Source: Chromobotia macracanthus | Taxonomy: Eukaryota; Chordata; Actinopteri; Cypriniformes; Botiidae | NCBI GenBank assembly: GCA_036877525.1 | Contig: JAZGTH010000066.1 | Location: 3,477,501 to 3,541,500 of the forward strand | Direction: 5' to 3' | Length of the DNA: 64,000 bases | Shown here: positions 45,801 to 55,229 of the stretch, in pieces | Numbering within the stretch: the first letter of the stretch is position 1 | Layout of the letters: the number at the start of each line of letters is the position of its first letter | Notes under the pieces: model-generated | Database searches by the model: none | Told to the model about the DNA's origin: nothing | The model's input: the letters and a program-made list of their open reading frames with translations, nothing else | Made by a program: the position numbers and the translations under genes

Positions 45801-47831
45801 TAAGCTACTGTCAATATTATATTAAATTTGACATAAATGAAAATTAGTCCATGTAGAATGAAAGTGGACAATTTAGTTGACATTGAAAAACGTCTTTCCA
45901 ACAGATTAATAATGCGATATTCCTTTCTTTATTGCCTATTTTCATTCGCATTAAATTTAATGGCATCTGTTTCTACAGTTATAGAGTTATATTCTTACCA
46001 TACAAGACACATTTTTAAGCTTTGTCATTGGTTGTTTGTGGCTCGGGCTGCACCGTGCGCTAGATTATGTATGTACTATAAAGACATTATACTGTACTTG
46101 CACTACGATATGTTCTGGATACCTATTAGCTAAAGAGCACTGGACATTGTTTTTGGTATAACTAAGACTGCATAGTCTTCAGAGCTTGTTTCAGTAGAGG
46201 CACACGCTACTGTGCTTGAGGGAGTGTGAAGAGTGTTTGTGGGATATCAGAATAATGGCTGCCGATGAGAGGAGTGTTTTGGACCATGTGTATGTGTGTG
46301 TTTCTCTGCTGCAGGGTTTGAAGGCTGCTCTATGGTGCCCTCTATCTATCCTCTGGAGACACTGCATAACTCGCTGTCCCTCAAACAGGTGGATGAATTC
46401 CTCACAGCGTTGTGTAAAAACGGCAGCGAGACACAATTCAAGAGGCTGAAATGTAAGCGGATTCACGCAAGCACGTCATCTGGTTTAAATTGGATTTAAT
46501 TTAAAAAAACTGTTGTTTTAGTGACACCAAACGGAGCAAAAATGATGACCGTGATTGTGCGTCTCAAATTCATTGGTTGATCCAGGGTTGCTACAGTACA
46601 TCAGTGTGTCATTATTGTGTCTTTTCCTTAATTTTTGTCTCTTTAGCTCTGTCTGCCATGTTTGAATCACACACTCAGCCCTCCATAGATGCTGAGAGTC
46701 AGGAGACTCCTGTGTCCACCCCGGTCCAGCGGAACCAACCGCCCAGCAGGCCCCTCTGGTGTGAGTTTACCAACTGACATTTAAAGACTCCATACTATAT
46801 AAACATGTATGTAAAAATGCTAGTAGTTTTGGTGAAGCATTAATATACCTATAACTATATACTGTCAATGTATATGGTTTTATCACTGTACCATAATGTT
46901 GCCACAATACGTTTTTGTAGGGAAAGGTGGCTTTAAACCGTCACTTATTTTGGAAAAGAAATGAGCTTTTATATTTGATGCAAAAAAAGGGCTCATGCTT
47001 TAGCTCTCATTTCTTAGTGCGTTTTAGTTTTTAACTTTTCCATTTAGAGAATTATTGTCTGCTTTCAATGCCGCACAATGTCCTCTGAGAGTTTTGTGAT
47101 TTATGTTCAGTCTTCGACTGTTTCAGCAGCTGCTCTTAGTAAAAAAAAAATCTAGGTTGCTTTAGACTTTTCTTTGTATGTCTTTTTGTAACCCATTTAC
47201 TATAGTTTTGTTTTTGAAAGCCGAGCCAGAAACATGCTGAACGGCAAAAGTATCTCTGATTAATAGTGTGTTTGTTCTGGTTTTGGTTATGTAACATTAG
47301 TTCCATGGAGGTCTTTATGTGGAATAATACAGAGAAGATATTGGTTCTAAAATTATATGTGTATTGAAAGAGCATTTCATGACAACAATGTCTGGTCTGG
47401 CTAAATTTAGTTTTTGAGGATCTGTATTAAGTGTATTTTCATGACAAAGTGTATCATTTCTGCACCACCAATGAAATAGCGAGAAAAGGCTGTTTATAAA
47501 CAAGCTCCACAATTGTGCAGACAAACAGATAGTCCTGCCCAACTCACACCATTGGTTGAGCCATGTTTCTGTGTCCGGCTGTACGCTGTAGAGTTTGTGT
47601 GTCCGGCTGTATGCACAGTGTTTACGTTTTCAGCTGAATTATCCAATGAATAGTTAGTTGTCTCTGTTAAGTTAATATAGTATTTTAACATAGACACGCT
47701 TGACTTTTAACTCTGTGTGTGGGTTTATGTGTACAGACAGCAGTGATCCCCCCAGCACAGTGTCCAGTGCCGGACCATCATCTCCATCTGTACCAGAGCT
47801 CTCACCAAATTTCGGATTCAACAGCGAGTAG
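24828..47831 (+). CDS. ppip5k1: Diphosphoinositol pentakisphosphate kinase 1 (PPIP5K1/VIP2-type), complete, 29 coding exons
   Basis: Cytosolic enzyme that makes inositol pyrophosphates: its ATP-grasp kinase phosphorylates InsP6 and 5-InsP7 at position 1, and a histidine-phosphatase-like domain opposes this. The 29 coding exons (listed in the next three entries) sum to 3540 nt with continuous phase, giving 1179 residues. The start at 24828 (MSGSRQGTCD) follows an in-frame TGA at 24801. Its N-terminus aligns with human PPIP5K1 through the acidic EEEDEDQ stretch and the conserved VVGICSMMKKSKSKPMTEIL. PPIP5K1 is preferred over PPIP5K2 because MAP1A is the neighbour, as in human 15q15. It is shorter than the human canonical form, ending just after the FGF motif near the conserved Ser-rich tail. 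Transcription runs convergent to MAP1A. Confidence 0.96.
25098..25150. mobile_element. Family C repeat fragment (PPIP5K1 intron)
   Basis: AAAGGGATAGTTCACCCCAA followed by AATGAAAG is the typical left terminus of family C. Only about 50 bp remain. Confidence 0.65.
25432..25510 (+). mobile_element. tRNA-derived SINE, head only (PPIP5K1 intron)
   Basis: CTGTAGCTCAATGGGTAGAG and GTGGGTTCGATTTCC form A and B boxes. The usual 3' tail motif is absent, so this copy is truncated. It should not be annotated as a tRNA gene. Confidence 0.75.
26091..26245 (+). mobile_element. tRNA-derived SINE, full length (PPIP5K1 intron)
   Basis: tRNA-like head (GTGTAGCTCAGTATGTAAAG and GTGGGTTTGATTCCCAGG), then the tail GTAAGTCGCTTTGGATAAAA and GCGTCTGCCAAATGCATAAA. 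Sense orientation with respect to the gene. Confidence 0.85.
28563..28887. mobile_element. Family B element (PPIP5K1 intron)
   Basis: Left CAGCTAACCAAGACCCAGGG then AATGTTCTCAGAATGTTGGC; right TTACAACCTAAAATTGTTAG then CTGG. It ends about 25 bp before the exon encoding RHGDR (28913). About 325 bp. Confidence 0.7.
29520..29752. mobile_element. Family B element, shorter copy (PPIP5K1 intron)
   Basis: CAACTAACGGGGGCCATTCT, then CAGAATGTTGGCTAATGTTC, at the left. The right end is GTTAAAATTGTTAGCCAGGA. Confidence 0.65.
30714..30985. mobile_element. Family C element, complete (PPIP5K1 intron)
   Basis: Left end AGAGAGTTCACCAACAATGA, interior CATCATTTACTCACCCTTAT and GGCACCCATTGACTTCCATT, right end TTTTTGGGTGAACTATCCCT followed by TTAA. 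This is a common non-autonomous element of cyprinid genomes. About 272 bp. Confidence 0.8.
32546..33010. mobile_element. Family D repeat, copy 2, with an internal insertion (PPIP5K1 intron)
   Basis: Matches the family D copy at 9809-10140 on both flanks (TCTTCACATCCTGATAGCAA; CATCCGGTCCGAATGCAAT; then AGGATGTCCTACTTGCCTGT and GGTGGGATCTTACG). It is interrupted at 32731-32858 by a segment that recurs on its own at 33591-33715. Confidence 0.7.
33481..33559. repeat. (TCTG)n microsatellite, imperfect
   Basis: Repeated TCTG/TGTC tetranucleotides with interruptions. It sits directly before the solitary copy of the 125-bp repeat at 33591. Confidence 0.9.
33591..33715. repeat. Direct-repeat partner of 32731-32858
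   Basis: Shares AAGAGTCTAAAATAACAAAT, CTGATTGGCTGGCAGCAAGT and TACTACTTAATATAGTGCA with 32731-32858 at high identity and in the same orientation. The two copies start 860 bp apart. Confidence 0.8.
34290..34515. mobile_element. Family C element (PPIP5K1 intron)
   Basis: CAGGGACAGTTCACCCAAAA at the left; GGTAACCAAACAACAGTGGC shared with the 30714-30985 copy; GAGTGAACTGTCCCTTTAA at the right. Its end lies about 25 bp upstream of the exon at 34543. Confidence 0.8.
34765..34918 (+). mobile_element. tRNA-derived SINE, full length (PPIP5K1 intron)
   Basis: CCTGTAGCTCAACTGGTAGA (A-box) and GTTGTGGGTTCGAGTATCAG (B-box region), then AAAAGCGTCTGCCAAATGTG. It begins about 40 bp after the exon ending at 34725. 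Confidence 0.85.
36020..36284. mobile_element. Family A element, copy 5 (left end degraded)
   Basis: Interior ATTATTGAGCAAGTATACGA as in copies 2 and 3. The right end is GAGATGGCAGTAGAGAGGCG, then CATTGCAGCTTT. The left terminal repeat cannot be found with confidence. Confidence 0.65.
37050..37242. mobile_element. Family A element, copy 6 (both ends truncated)
   Basis: Contains GGCTTCAACATACGTGATGA and TTTCAAACAGAGATGGCGGT followed by AGAGAGGCGAAAGT. The terminal GATTGCAGCTTT is missing, replaced by unrelated sequence. Confidence 0.6.
37856..38112. mobile_element. Family B element (PPIP5K1 intron)
   Basis: CCCAGCTGACAATTTTAGGT then TGTAAGAACATTTCC at the left; GATCTGAGAATGTTCCCTGT at the right. 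About 257 bp. Confidence 0.65.
39187..39710. repeat. Two adjacent family E repeats in a PPIP5K1 intron
   Basis: The first copy (39187-39439) has CCATAGACCTAATGGTTTTT and ACTGTACAAACTGTGTATTT. The second (39440-39710) has CATTCCATAGACTTTTATTG and CCTAACCCTACCCCTCTAAT, and ends AGGATGTCCCCAAAAGGGGG followed by TTTTGC. They are separated by a CA microsatellite. The first copy begins directly at the donor of the exon ending 39185. Confidence 0.75.
40529..40669. mobile_element. Family A element, copy 7 (internally deleted, 141 bp)
   Basis: Both ends are present: AAAGCTGCAATTCGTAACTT and AAAAGTTATGGATTGCAGCTTT. Most of the interior is missing, so the inverted ends are brought close together. Confidence 0.8.
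41978..42410. mobile_element. Family C-like element, diverged (PPIP5K1 intron)
   Basis: AACAAAATTCTGTTCTTTAC and CGCCCTCATGTC at the left, AAAATAAGCTGTTCCTTTAA at the right. Longer and less regular than the other copies; it may contain an insertion. Confidence 0.5.
42411..46314 (+). other. Part of the large PPIP5K1 intron before the 46315 exon
   Basis: Includes a pyrimidine-rich segment (about 43680-43880 and 44330-44640) with overlapping open frames. None has splice-bounded continuity with the gene or resembles a known protein. A short tandem-like ACTAACTAGCATACTAAAC pattern occurs near 45270-45330. Otherwise nothing recognised. Confidence 0.4.
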
Positions 47832-48690
47832 ACCACTTGGTTATATCTTTTTTCCTTCAACACAGATCCTAGTTCAGTTTTGCAGTCTTTGTTTAAAGAA
47901 TTACGGTAAGATTTGAAAGCAGAACCTGATCCTGGATCAGCATTAATGAGTTATCTGCCACAAAGAGCCACCCCATTAGAGGCTGCTAAATTGCTCACCG
48001 TTGTATTAACTGCTGTTCTGGCTGCACAATACGGAGGCACTTTAGCTGAGGTTTAGATCTTGCACTGTCAGTAAATAAAGCAGTGAAACCAGTAATTAGC
48101 TCTTCCGCTGTATTTCTGTACTCTGATGGAGTCAGATGGTAATTATGATCGTATTTTCAGTGGCAGAGAGACATCGACATTATAGATGGTAGTAATTGTC
48201 TCTGTATTCTTTTTTTAATCGTAACCCAACACCAATGCAGTTACTTTGCACACAGTAATTTAAGTCAAAGTAAACATCCAAAGGTTCATATTGACCAATA
48301 AGAGCACAGGAAATATAATATTGTAATGATCCTGTTGATTTGTAGTGCCAGTTGATTCAGTGTGAAATTTTAATTTGAATTATTTAATAATTGAATTGAA
48401 TTATGCCACTGTTCTTTAGTTTATGTATTTTATTGATTTTTTTTTTTTTATTGCAAATTTTTTCGGAGCATTGAATGAAAGTGTATTTTATTATGTGATA
48501 TTAATGCGAAAGGTATTGTTTGGGAGTGAATAAACGTGCCTTAAATTTCTCCAAGTCTCTTCAAAGACTTGAGAATGTTTTCAGCTGTATGCAGTCTGCT
48601 GTTTTTGCCATTGTTTACTCTGTAAAGTGTAATATTTAATTTTAGAGAATTCTATTACATAATAAAATATCTGATGTTTAAAAAAAGTGT
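47832..48690 (+). other. ppip5k1: PPIP5K1 3' UTR with polyadenylation signals
   Basis: AATAAA occurs at 48529-48534 and at 48661-48666, the latter in the context ATTACATAATAAAATATC. The last is a reasonable end for the transcript, giving a 3' UTR of about 850 nt. Confidence 0.6.
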
Positions 48691-50615
48691 TTATGAATCT
48701 GTTGTGTTATCAACTTTCAACCACAACGCTTAAATGGGGAAAGTAGGGTTAACTGTAATTTTTAATAAATGTACTGTATTGTAAAATATAATTACTTACT
48801 ATAATTCTCAACTCACTTACTGTGACAGTATAAGGTTTGTGCACATACGATTCAGTTCTGTACATGTTGGGTTTTCCATGTCCACTTCTCTGTCCTGTTG
48901 TTACTTATCCCTCATGTTGCTGGAATCATGCATGACTTCATTTCTTCAGGAAAAGAAAGATGCCGTCAACCTTCTTCAAACTAAGAAGGACCGTCTTACA
49001 GGTTTGGAAATACAGTACATGAGGGGTGAGTAAATCACTCAGTTTAAATGTGTTAATGAAATATGTATTTGAAGTTTATAAATGTTTCTACATTTTCCCA
49101 ATTAAGACATGTTTCAGGTCATGTGACATCATTTCAATCAACCAATCAAATTGTAGGATTAGGTTTATGGTTTGTATATCGTTTTATGTATTATTTACTA
49201 TTTCCCTCTGATTTTAGGGATCAGTTATGGTCAGAGTTTGTAATATAGCTAGTGTTTAGGTTGGGACTGATTATGTTTTTTTACAGAAATGTAGGAACAC
49301 CAAAGATAATCCAGGAACACGTATTACTTTACAAAACAAAGTCGACCGATATAATTGACGCAGATAATGACCACTAACATGTGAACGATGTTAGAGGCGA
49401 AAATTTTAAGGTTTCGGTATAAACATTTTGATAATAATTGAGCAAAATGTGTGTGTGTGTGTGTCCATGCTCTCTCCACATCAAACATGGCTCTGCATAC
49501 ACGAGTTGTTGTGTTCTCGGGGTTAATTGTGTGGTTTTGATATTCAGTCTGCGCTCTGTGTCATCCGAGTCCAAGAGTGCGATGCAAAACAATACTGACT
49601 CATGCTCAGCCATCAGCTGTACTGCTGTGTTGCCATGGCGACGGATTCACTTATTGACTTCCGCTGTGAATGTCGGGCTGAATGAGTGACGTGTGTGTTT
49701 GTGTGACACCCAAATTGTACCAGGCAAACAGTGAGCTAATGGTAATGGTGAGGTCATACTGCATTACATTAGCTTATTTTCATTCGTGTGGGAATAAATA
49801 AGCCACTGGATATTTTCCCACGTGGACTTGATGTCTAGGGTACAACTGGAGTGAGAAAATGCACAACCCCAGCCTTTTAAAAATGAGCGATTTTCAATTT
49901 GCTATATACTTTAGACTTAGTTTGAATTGCTCAGCAGTTGCTAATGTCGTACATAAATCCCCTGTGGAATTGCTGACACATTACCGAGGGTATAAATCTG
50001 TGAAAATGTTCCCACATAAACTCTCATCTGCTAGTGATGTTAAATGGACATCGTCATGGCAACAGCTTGTAGTTCAGCACGCCGTGGCATGGGTTGGGTA
50101 AGCCGGCGAATGACTAGTGTGTCCACAGCCTGTGCTCAGAAACTGAGGCTCACAACATCTTTAACTCTTGCAAAGAGATTCTGGAAGGAGTGTGGATTGC
50201 TCAGGATGCTCACTTAGAAATAAAGCCATCGCAAAGGAGGAGTGGGAACTTGAATGGAATAACTTTTACAAACTGTGTTATCTAGATTTAAGCCCGTGGA
50301 TACATGCATTAGTTATAAATAACAGCTATTATTTTAAAGGAATTTTCTTAAGTTAAGCTATGTCGACAAAATGGTCTAAATCTTAATCTTACCTTTGAAA
50401 AAGTGGGCATGACCATTTCTGCCCCAGTGTGTTATTAGGAAACTTTTAAGAAATAACGTTAAGAAATTTTACAGTAAGAATTTCTACAGTAAGAAAAATA
50501 AAGTGTGAAAAACAAAATTGTGTGAAAAATCATGAATACTTAAAATCTTCTGATATCTGGCAATTTTGTGAGTGCGACATGCAAAAAAAATCAAACAAAG
50601 TTTTGCTAAATGCTT
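48691..50615. other. Spacer between convergent PPIP5K1 and MAP1A ends
   Basis: No gene seen. At 48951-49045 an exon-looking stretch is mostly a reversed family C fragment. A GT microsatellite lies at about 49445-49464. Confidence 0.5.
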
Positions 50616-53600
50616 TTTATTGATGATCACCAGAATGGTTCCCTTAACAGTAAATTAACAGAAACGTTTAATTAACCTACTTTTGCATTGAGCTTGTAAA
50701 TACAGAATGTGGAATATTGCACTAAAGAATAAGAGAACTAAGATTCATACAGCGCCAAAGAACGAGGAAATATCACAGCATCTTCTCAACAACATCTCAG
50801 GGCAAACAGAAGCCAAGCCCAATAATATGCATATTCAGTACCATAAAGACAGTTAGCTTCAAATATATCTTCTTAAAATAGTTTTATTTTTAATTCTGAT
50901 TATTAAACGATTACATTCAGGAGCATAACTAATAAGGTCACATGCAACGACGGACACGCGTACATAACAGGGCCAAATGAATCCGCCACATGATCAAAAG
51001 ATGTTGTACTCGGAGAATTAAACCGAACTAACAGATGCTGTAGAGATACAGTAGTTTTATCGTCTTTGTTACCATTTCTAAAGTAAATTACATGACCACA
51101 GAAATTGTTTAAAGAAAGCGTTTCACATAAATGACCATGTCGGCTATTTTGATTAATATGTACAGGTTTACGGCATTTGTTTTGATTTCTGTTTTGGCAT
51201 TTGAAGTCATATGAGAGGAAAACCTCACATAGTGTATTCGCCGGTTAGTGTAGAACAGTAGTCGTGAAACGGCCCTCTCTAACACATTGAAACATTATTT
51301 GTAAGAGAGTACTGAAGTACTAAAATCACTGATACATGCTGAACATGAGCGTACGGTAATATTTTGACATGAGTCACTCTTCATTCAAAGCCACTGTTCT
51401 TTCCGTGACCCATATTCTGAGGTTTACTGTTCCATGTGCATATGTTGCTATTTCTTTGTTTTGATGTAGCAACGTCCAGCGAGCAACTTTTACATTCAAA
51501 AATGTTATTTAAAGTTAGTGCATTCAACTTTAGCACAAAAATATTTTGTGTAAAGATATCACAGCTAATCAACAAGACCACGTAGTACTTGTTACTAAGG
51601 CCAGGTATTTGAAATGAATTATGAAAATATATCCACACCATTTTAACATAGTCTTCTAGCCGGAAAAAAAAAAGATTTTGGTCTCAGTGTAGCTTTTGTT
51701 TGTGGTGGAATGAATTATGTTTGAATTTATTTGTGTACAGCATATTTAACATTAACACAATTTATAACTAATAAACTAGTTAAATCCAATGCTGCTGTCT
51801 TTTTGAGGCCCACGAGGTAAATTCTTAGGCTATGACCACCCGTGTGTTCACAGCTAGTACAAAAAGACCTGACCACTTTGACCATGTCAAAAACAACTCT
51901 GACATACTGTAACTAAATCTATAGTCACATAATATGAATATGAAGTCCGCTGCGATGTGTAATACTAAATACATTAAAAAAACCTCAGCAACAAGATTAG
52001 ACAAACTAAAAATATATGGGTTTTTGGGAAACGAGAGATGGCACTGCTATCTGGATATCTGGGCTACTTTTAAAGTTTAAAAGGCTACTTTGTGTTATGC
52101 TTTGCTTTAAGTAACAGAGGCCAAAATAATGCAGTACTTCTGAAAATACTGCTCACGGTGCATTTAAAGATGTGGAGTCACTGTCTCACCCTTAATCTGG
52201 TCTATTTTAGACCCAGTGCATACAGAAGCCGATGACAGCCTGCTAATACGTGTTCTCTTTGCCTCAAATGCAAACACACTCGTGGTCAGCTTTTTATAAA
52301 TGGCAGAACAGAGTATTAGAAACGTTCAGGTTAAAATAACAGGAAGTCCAGCATAAATCTTTAGAGGTGACACTGAGGTCCCAAAAAATGCAAATTAATG
52401 TTAGCAACAAAAATGTTTTCTAAAACATTTTGTCCTTCTGTGGTAGTTGAGTTTTTGTTATCAGTAAGTGACCTCCACACAATTTAAAATAGATACTAAC
52501 TAGCTAAAGTCTAAAGTAGTTTGTCTGTCATTCACTAAACTGTCAGATTAAAGAAAACATTATATCCAACATTCTCTCAGATTCAGTGGTTTATATTTGC
52601 TTTTGTAAAATAAATTAGCAGGTTACTTATTTATTCAGACGCTGCCTACCCACTTCATTAAATATAAAAGTGCAGTCATACAATTATTGGTGCAAAATAA
52701 TGCTATAAACATCTTTATAATAACGCTCTAACTTGTCGGTCAATTTAAACTATATTAGCGTAAACCGAAATAAGTAATAAGGCCATAAAGGATTTCAAAT
52801 TCCAGACAATCTAAAGTAAATGTCTGTTATTCTAAGATTGTTTTGTTGTGTATGCCTGTGTATGTATGTGTGTGTGTGTGTCTTAGCGTTTTCCTTGTCA
52901 AACACTCTAAATGGTTTCTAAATGGTTCACGCACATGAGGAAAACCTCACTGTCTATTCTCACAGCAACCACTGAAACCTGTTTTACTGATTATATCCAT
53001 AACATACTGATCTATCCCTAACAAATATGTTTTACCGCTACACATATATAATCAGTGTCATCTCCACCAGTAGCCTGTCCTTGTACAACATAAACCTAAA
53101 GTGCTTGTGTGTCAGAGGGAATCTCAGCTATGAAAAGAAGCCTAAAATACAGTTAGCATTGTTGCGGGACAAGTCAACATTTGCCCGCGCTCTCACTCGA
53201 GCAACAAAACATCACGTAATTGGCAATAAACTGCAATTTCCATCTGACTGTAACAGCTCCATTAATGTGCATTTTAATGAATGTTTACTTGTTAATGTTT
53301 AACTGTTTTAAAGAGAGGTGTGGATACTGTCCGGTCTTCATCCCCACCGCAGAGCCACTGATTAATGTACCTACAATGTTTAGTCTGAGTTAGAAAAGCA
53401 CCATGCTTAAAAGTAAAGTGACTGCAATACCAACGACTAAAAAACTCTACTCACTGTATTTGGATGTACTCACTCAATGACTGTACTCAGTCGCACTGAT
53501 TTCTTCTGTAACATTTTGCCGTATATCTTCTAAAACATGAGTCACATGATAATCGTCCTAGTCCATAATGCATGTCATGTCATGAGTTAGTAGTTTATAA

Positions 53601-54396
53601 AGATGCTGTCTATTTAGAAACATTCTCAAGCATGTATATACGTGTACAGTCTTACATTATTGAGACGAGGTTATTGAAATGGATTTTTAATTAGAGAATG
53701 ATTAATCTCTTGCACTAATTTTGAATTCTTTGTTGTAGATTTTGTTAATCACCATTTGAAATAATTGAGATTTGGCACAAATCTTTGGAGGAGACATTTA
53801 GCATATGATTACTTGTTTCTACTGTATTTGCTGGTACAGTGTGTGATTTTGTAATTTGTCAGTAATTGTAGCTCACAGAGATTGTAATCTGAAGTTTTGT
53901 GTTTTCACATACTGTTCTGCAAGTGTTTATGTTGTAAATGGGCTTGATTATTGATTATTTACGATATTAAGCAATAATCAAACAATGTACTAAATCATTT
54001 TTTGTGCTTCAGATTCAAATTGTGGACATTAGAGAGTTCAAAATTTTGGTCACTTGAAGTTATTATGTTAAAGAAATTAATTTGCAATGCAGATCTACAG
54101 ATCAACTTCAGCCTATAAACATATATATTTTTTCATAATCGCAAGCTAGTGAACATTCAATTTTCTGCCAAAGCATTGCAGATGCGATCAAAAAAAACAT
54201 TTACAATAACTTGAATCAGGACATTAGCTTATAATAAAGTCCAGTGACAGCACTAGGATTTTGTTGCCTTTGAGAATTAGAGTACAAACTATAATCGCAG
54301 TCGCTAATGGAAAGCGGTGGATTGTGTAATTCATCTAAACCTAAAAGATTACAAAGGAATAAGAAAAGAATTGCAAGCTCTAAATGGAAAACTAAC
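50616..54396 (-). other. map1a: Probable long MAP1A 3' UTR
   Basis: About 3.8 kb of AT-rich DNA with no repeats of the families seen elsewhere and no exons, directly after the MAP1A stop. On the minus strand a clear AATAAA at 50621-50616 (context ATCAATAAAAAGCATT) could end it. The scarcity of transposons here compared with the surrounding introns suggests it is transcribed and constrained. Shorter isoforms ending at internal signals are possible. Confidence 0.5.
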
Positions 54397-55229
54397 TCAA
54401 AATTCTATTTTGCAGGCCGGGAAAGATTCATCCTGCATGACCACTGTGCTGCTGCTTGCCAAGACCATTATATTCAGGTCCTGTTGTTTTTCATGAGTCT
54501 GCTGATACCAGTCCCGAGTTACCTCTGTGTCATGTGTCGGGATTAAAGTCACCTAAAGGAGAAAGAGAACTGTCAGATTATAAGCATTTTTAATTTAATG
54601 GTGCAGTAAGCGATTTCTGAGAAATGCTATTGATATTTGAAATTGACACCCAGAACAAGCGCACCCCTCCCTTCATTGCTCCGCCCATATCAAACACCCC
54701 TGTGCAACACAGGTGACCACTAACAGCTGGCGTATGTGCCCCCTTTTGCTGATTGGCTAAGTGTGTTATGGTGTTGTGGTGTTGGGTCCGATCCACTGTT
54801 TCTTCTCTAATTTAACCAGCCAGGACTATTTGCAAATACAATCTTTTAATATTTTTCAACACACAGAGAAAATAGACATTTAGCAAATATTCACAAAATT
54901 GTTTATTTGGGTGTTGATTTCAAATTTCAACAGCACTTCTCTAAAATCATTTACTGCGCCTTTAATGTTAAGATTGTTTTCTTGTAAAGGCAGACGTACC
55001 TGGAGGTTAGTGCCCCACTGTGCTTTGCCTTCTAGTAGTGCATCTAGAACTGCACGGCTGGGTTCACCACTGCCCGGGTCGTTTCCGCTGACCACATAGT
55101 ATGCGGCTCGCACCCTCTTGAAAAACTCCTGATCAACGTTTTTAGCACTGCAGTGATTAGGAATGTAAGCTAGGTCAACATATATAGGTGGTCCAGGTGG
55201 GGTCCCAGCGCTTGATTTCTGGTTAGAAC
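54397..55229 (-). other. map1a: MAP1A last two exons: conserved light-chain C-terminus
   Basis: Exon 55229-55000 begins GSNQKSSAG and carries VDLAYIPNHCSAKNVDQEFF and RVRAAYYVVSGNDP. The last exon, 54552-54397, encodes 51 residues starting VTLIPTHDTEVTRDWYQQ and ending PACKIEF before TGA. The donor at 54999 (CCAG/GTACG) and acceptor at 54553 join in phase 0. This exon is too short to stand out as an open frame but is certain from its similarity to the MAP1 C-terminus. The region forms the MAP1 assembly domain that lets light and heavy chains associate and binds actin. Confidence 0.95.

Larger units (their letters stand above)
37613..47831 (+). other. ppip5k1: PPIP5K1 C-terminal exons (Ser-rich tail)
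   Basis: Coding exons: 37613-37750, 38217-38313, 39078-39185, 41360-41422, 46315-46452, 46647-46760, 47737-47831. They encode residues 930-1179, a mostly disordered region rich in Ser, Pro and Arg. Conserved landmarks are KSPLIRNRKAGSMEVLSE, VKRFSVSYARHPTNGFEG, SMVPSIYPLETLHNSLSL and SSDPPSTVSSAGPSSP. The phase-1 exons 39078-39185 and 41360-41422 are symmetrical and could be skipped in some isoforms. The TAG stop is at 47829-47831. Confidence 0.92.

Noticed and set aside
48951..49045. Exon-like stretch after TTTCTTCAG, with a GGG/GTGAGT donor, suggesting a small extra exon
   Set aside because: The part from CGTCTTACAGGTTTGG to GGTGAGTAAATC matches the reverse of the family C repeat (AAGACTTACAGGTTTGGAA... 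type), so its donor is a repeat feature. It also lies after the PPIP5K1 poly(A) signals.
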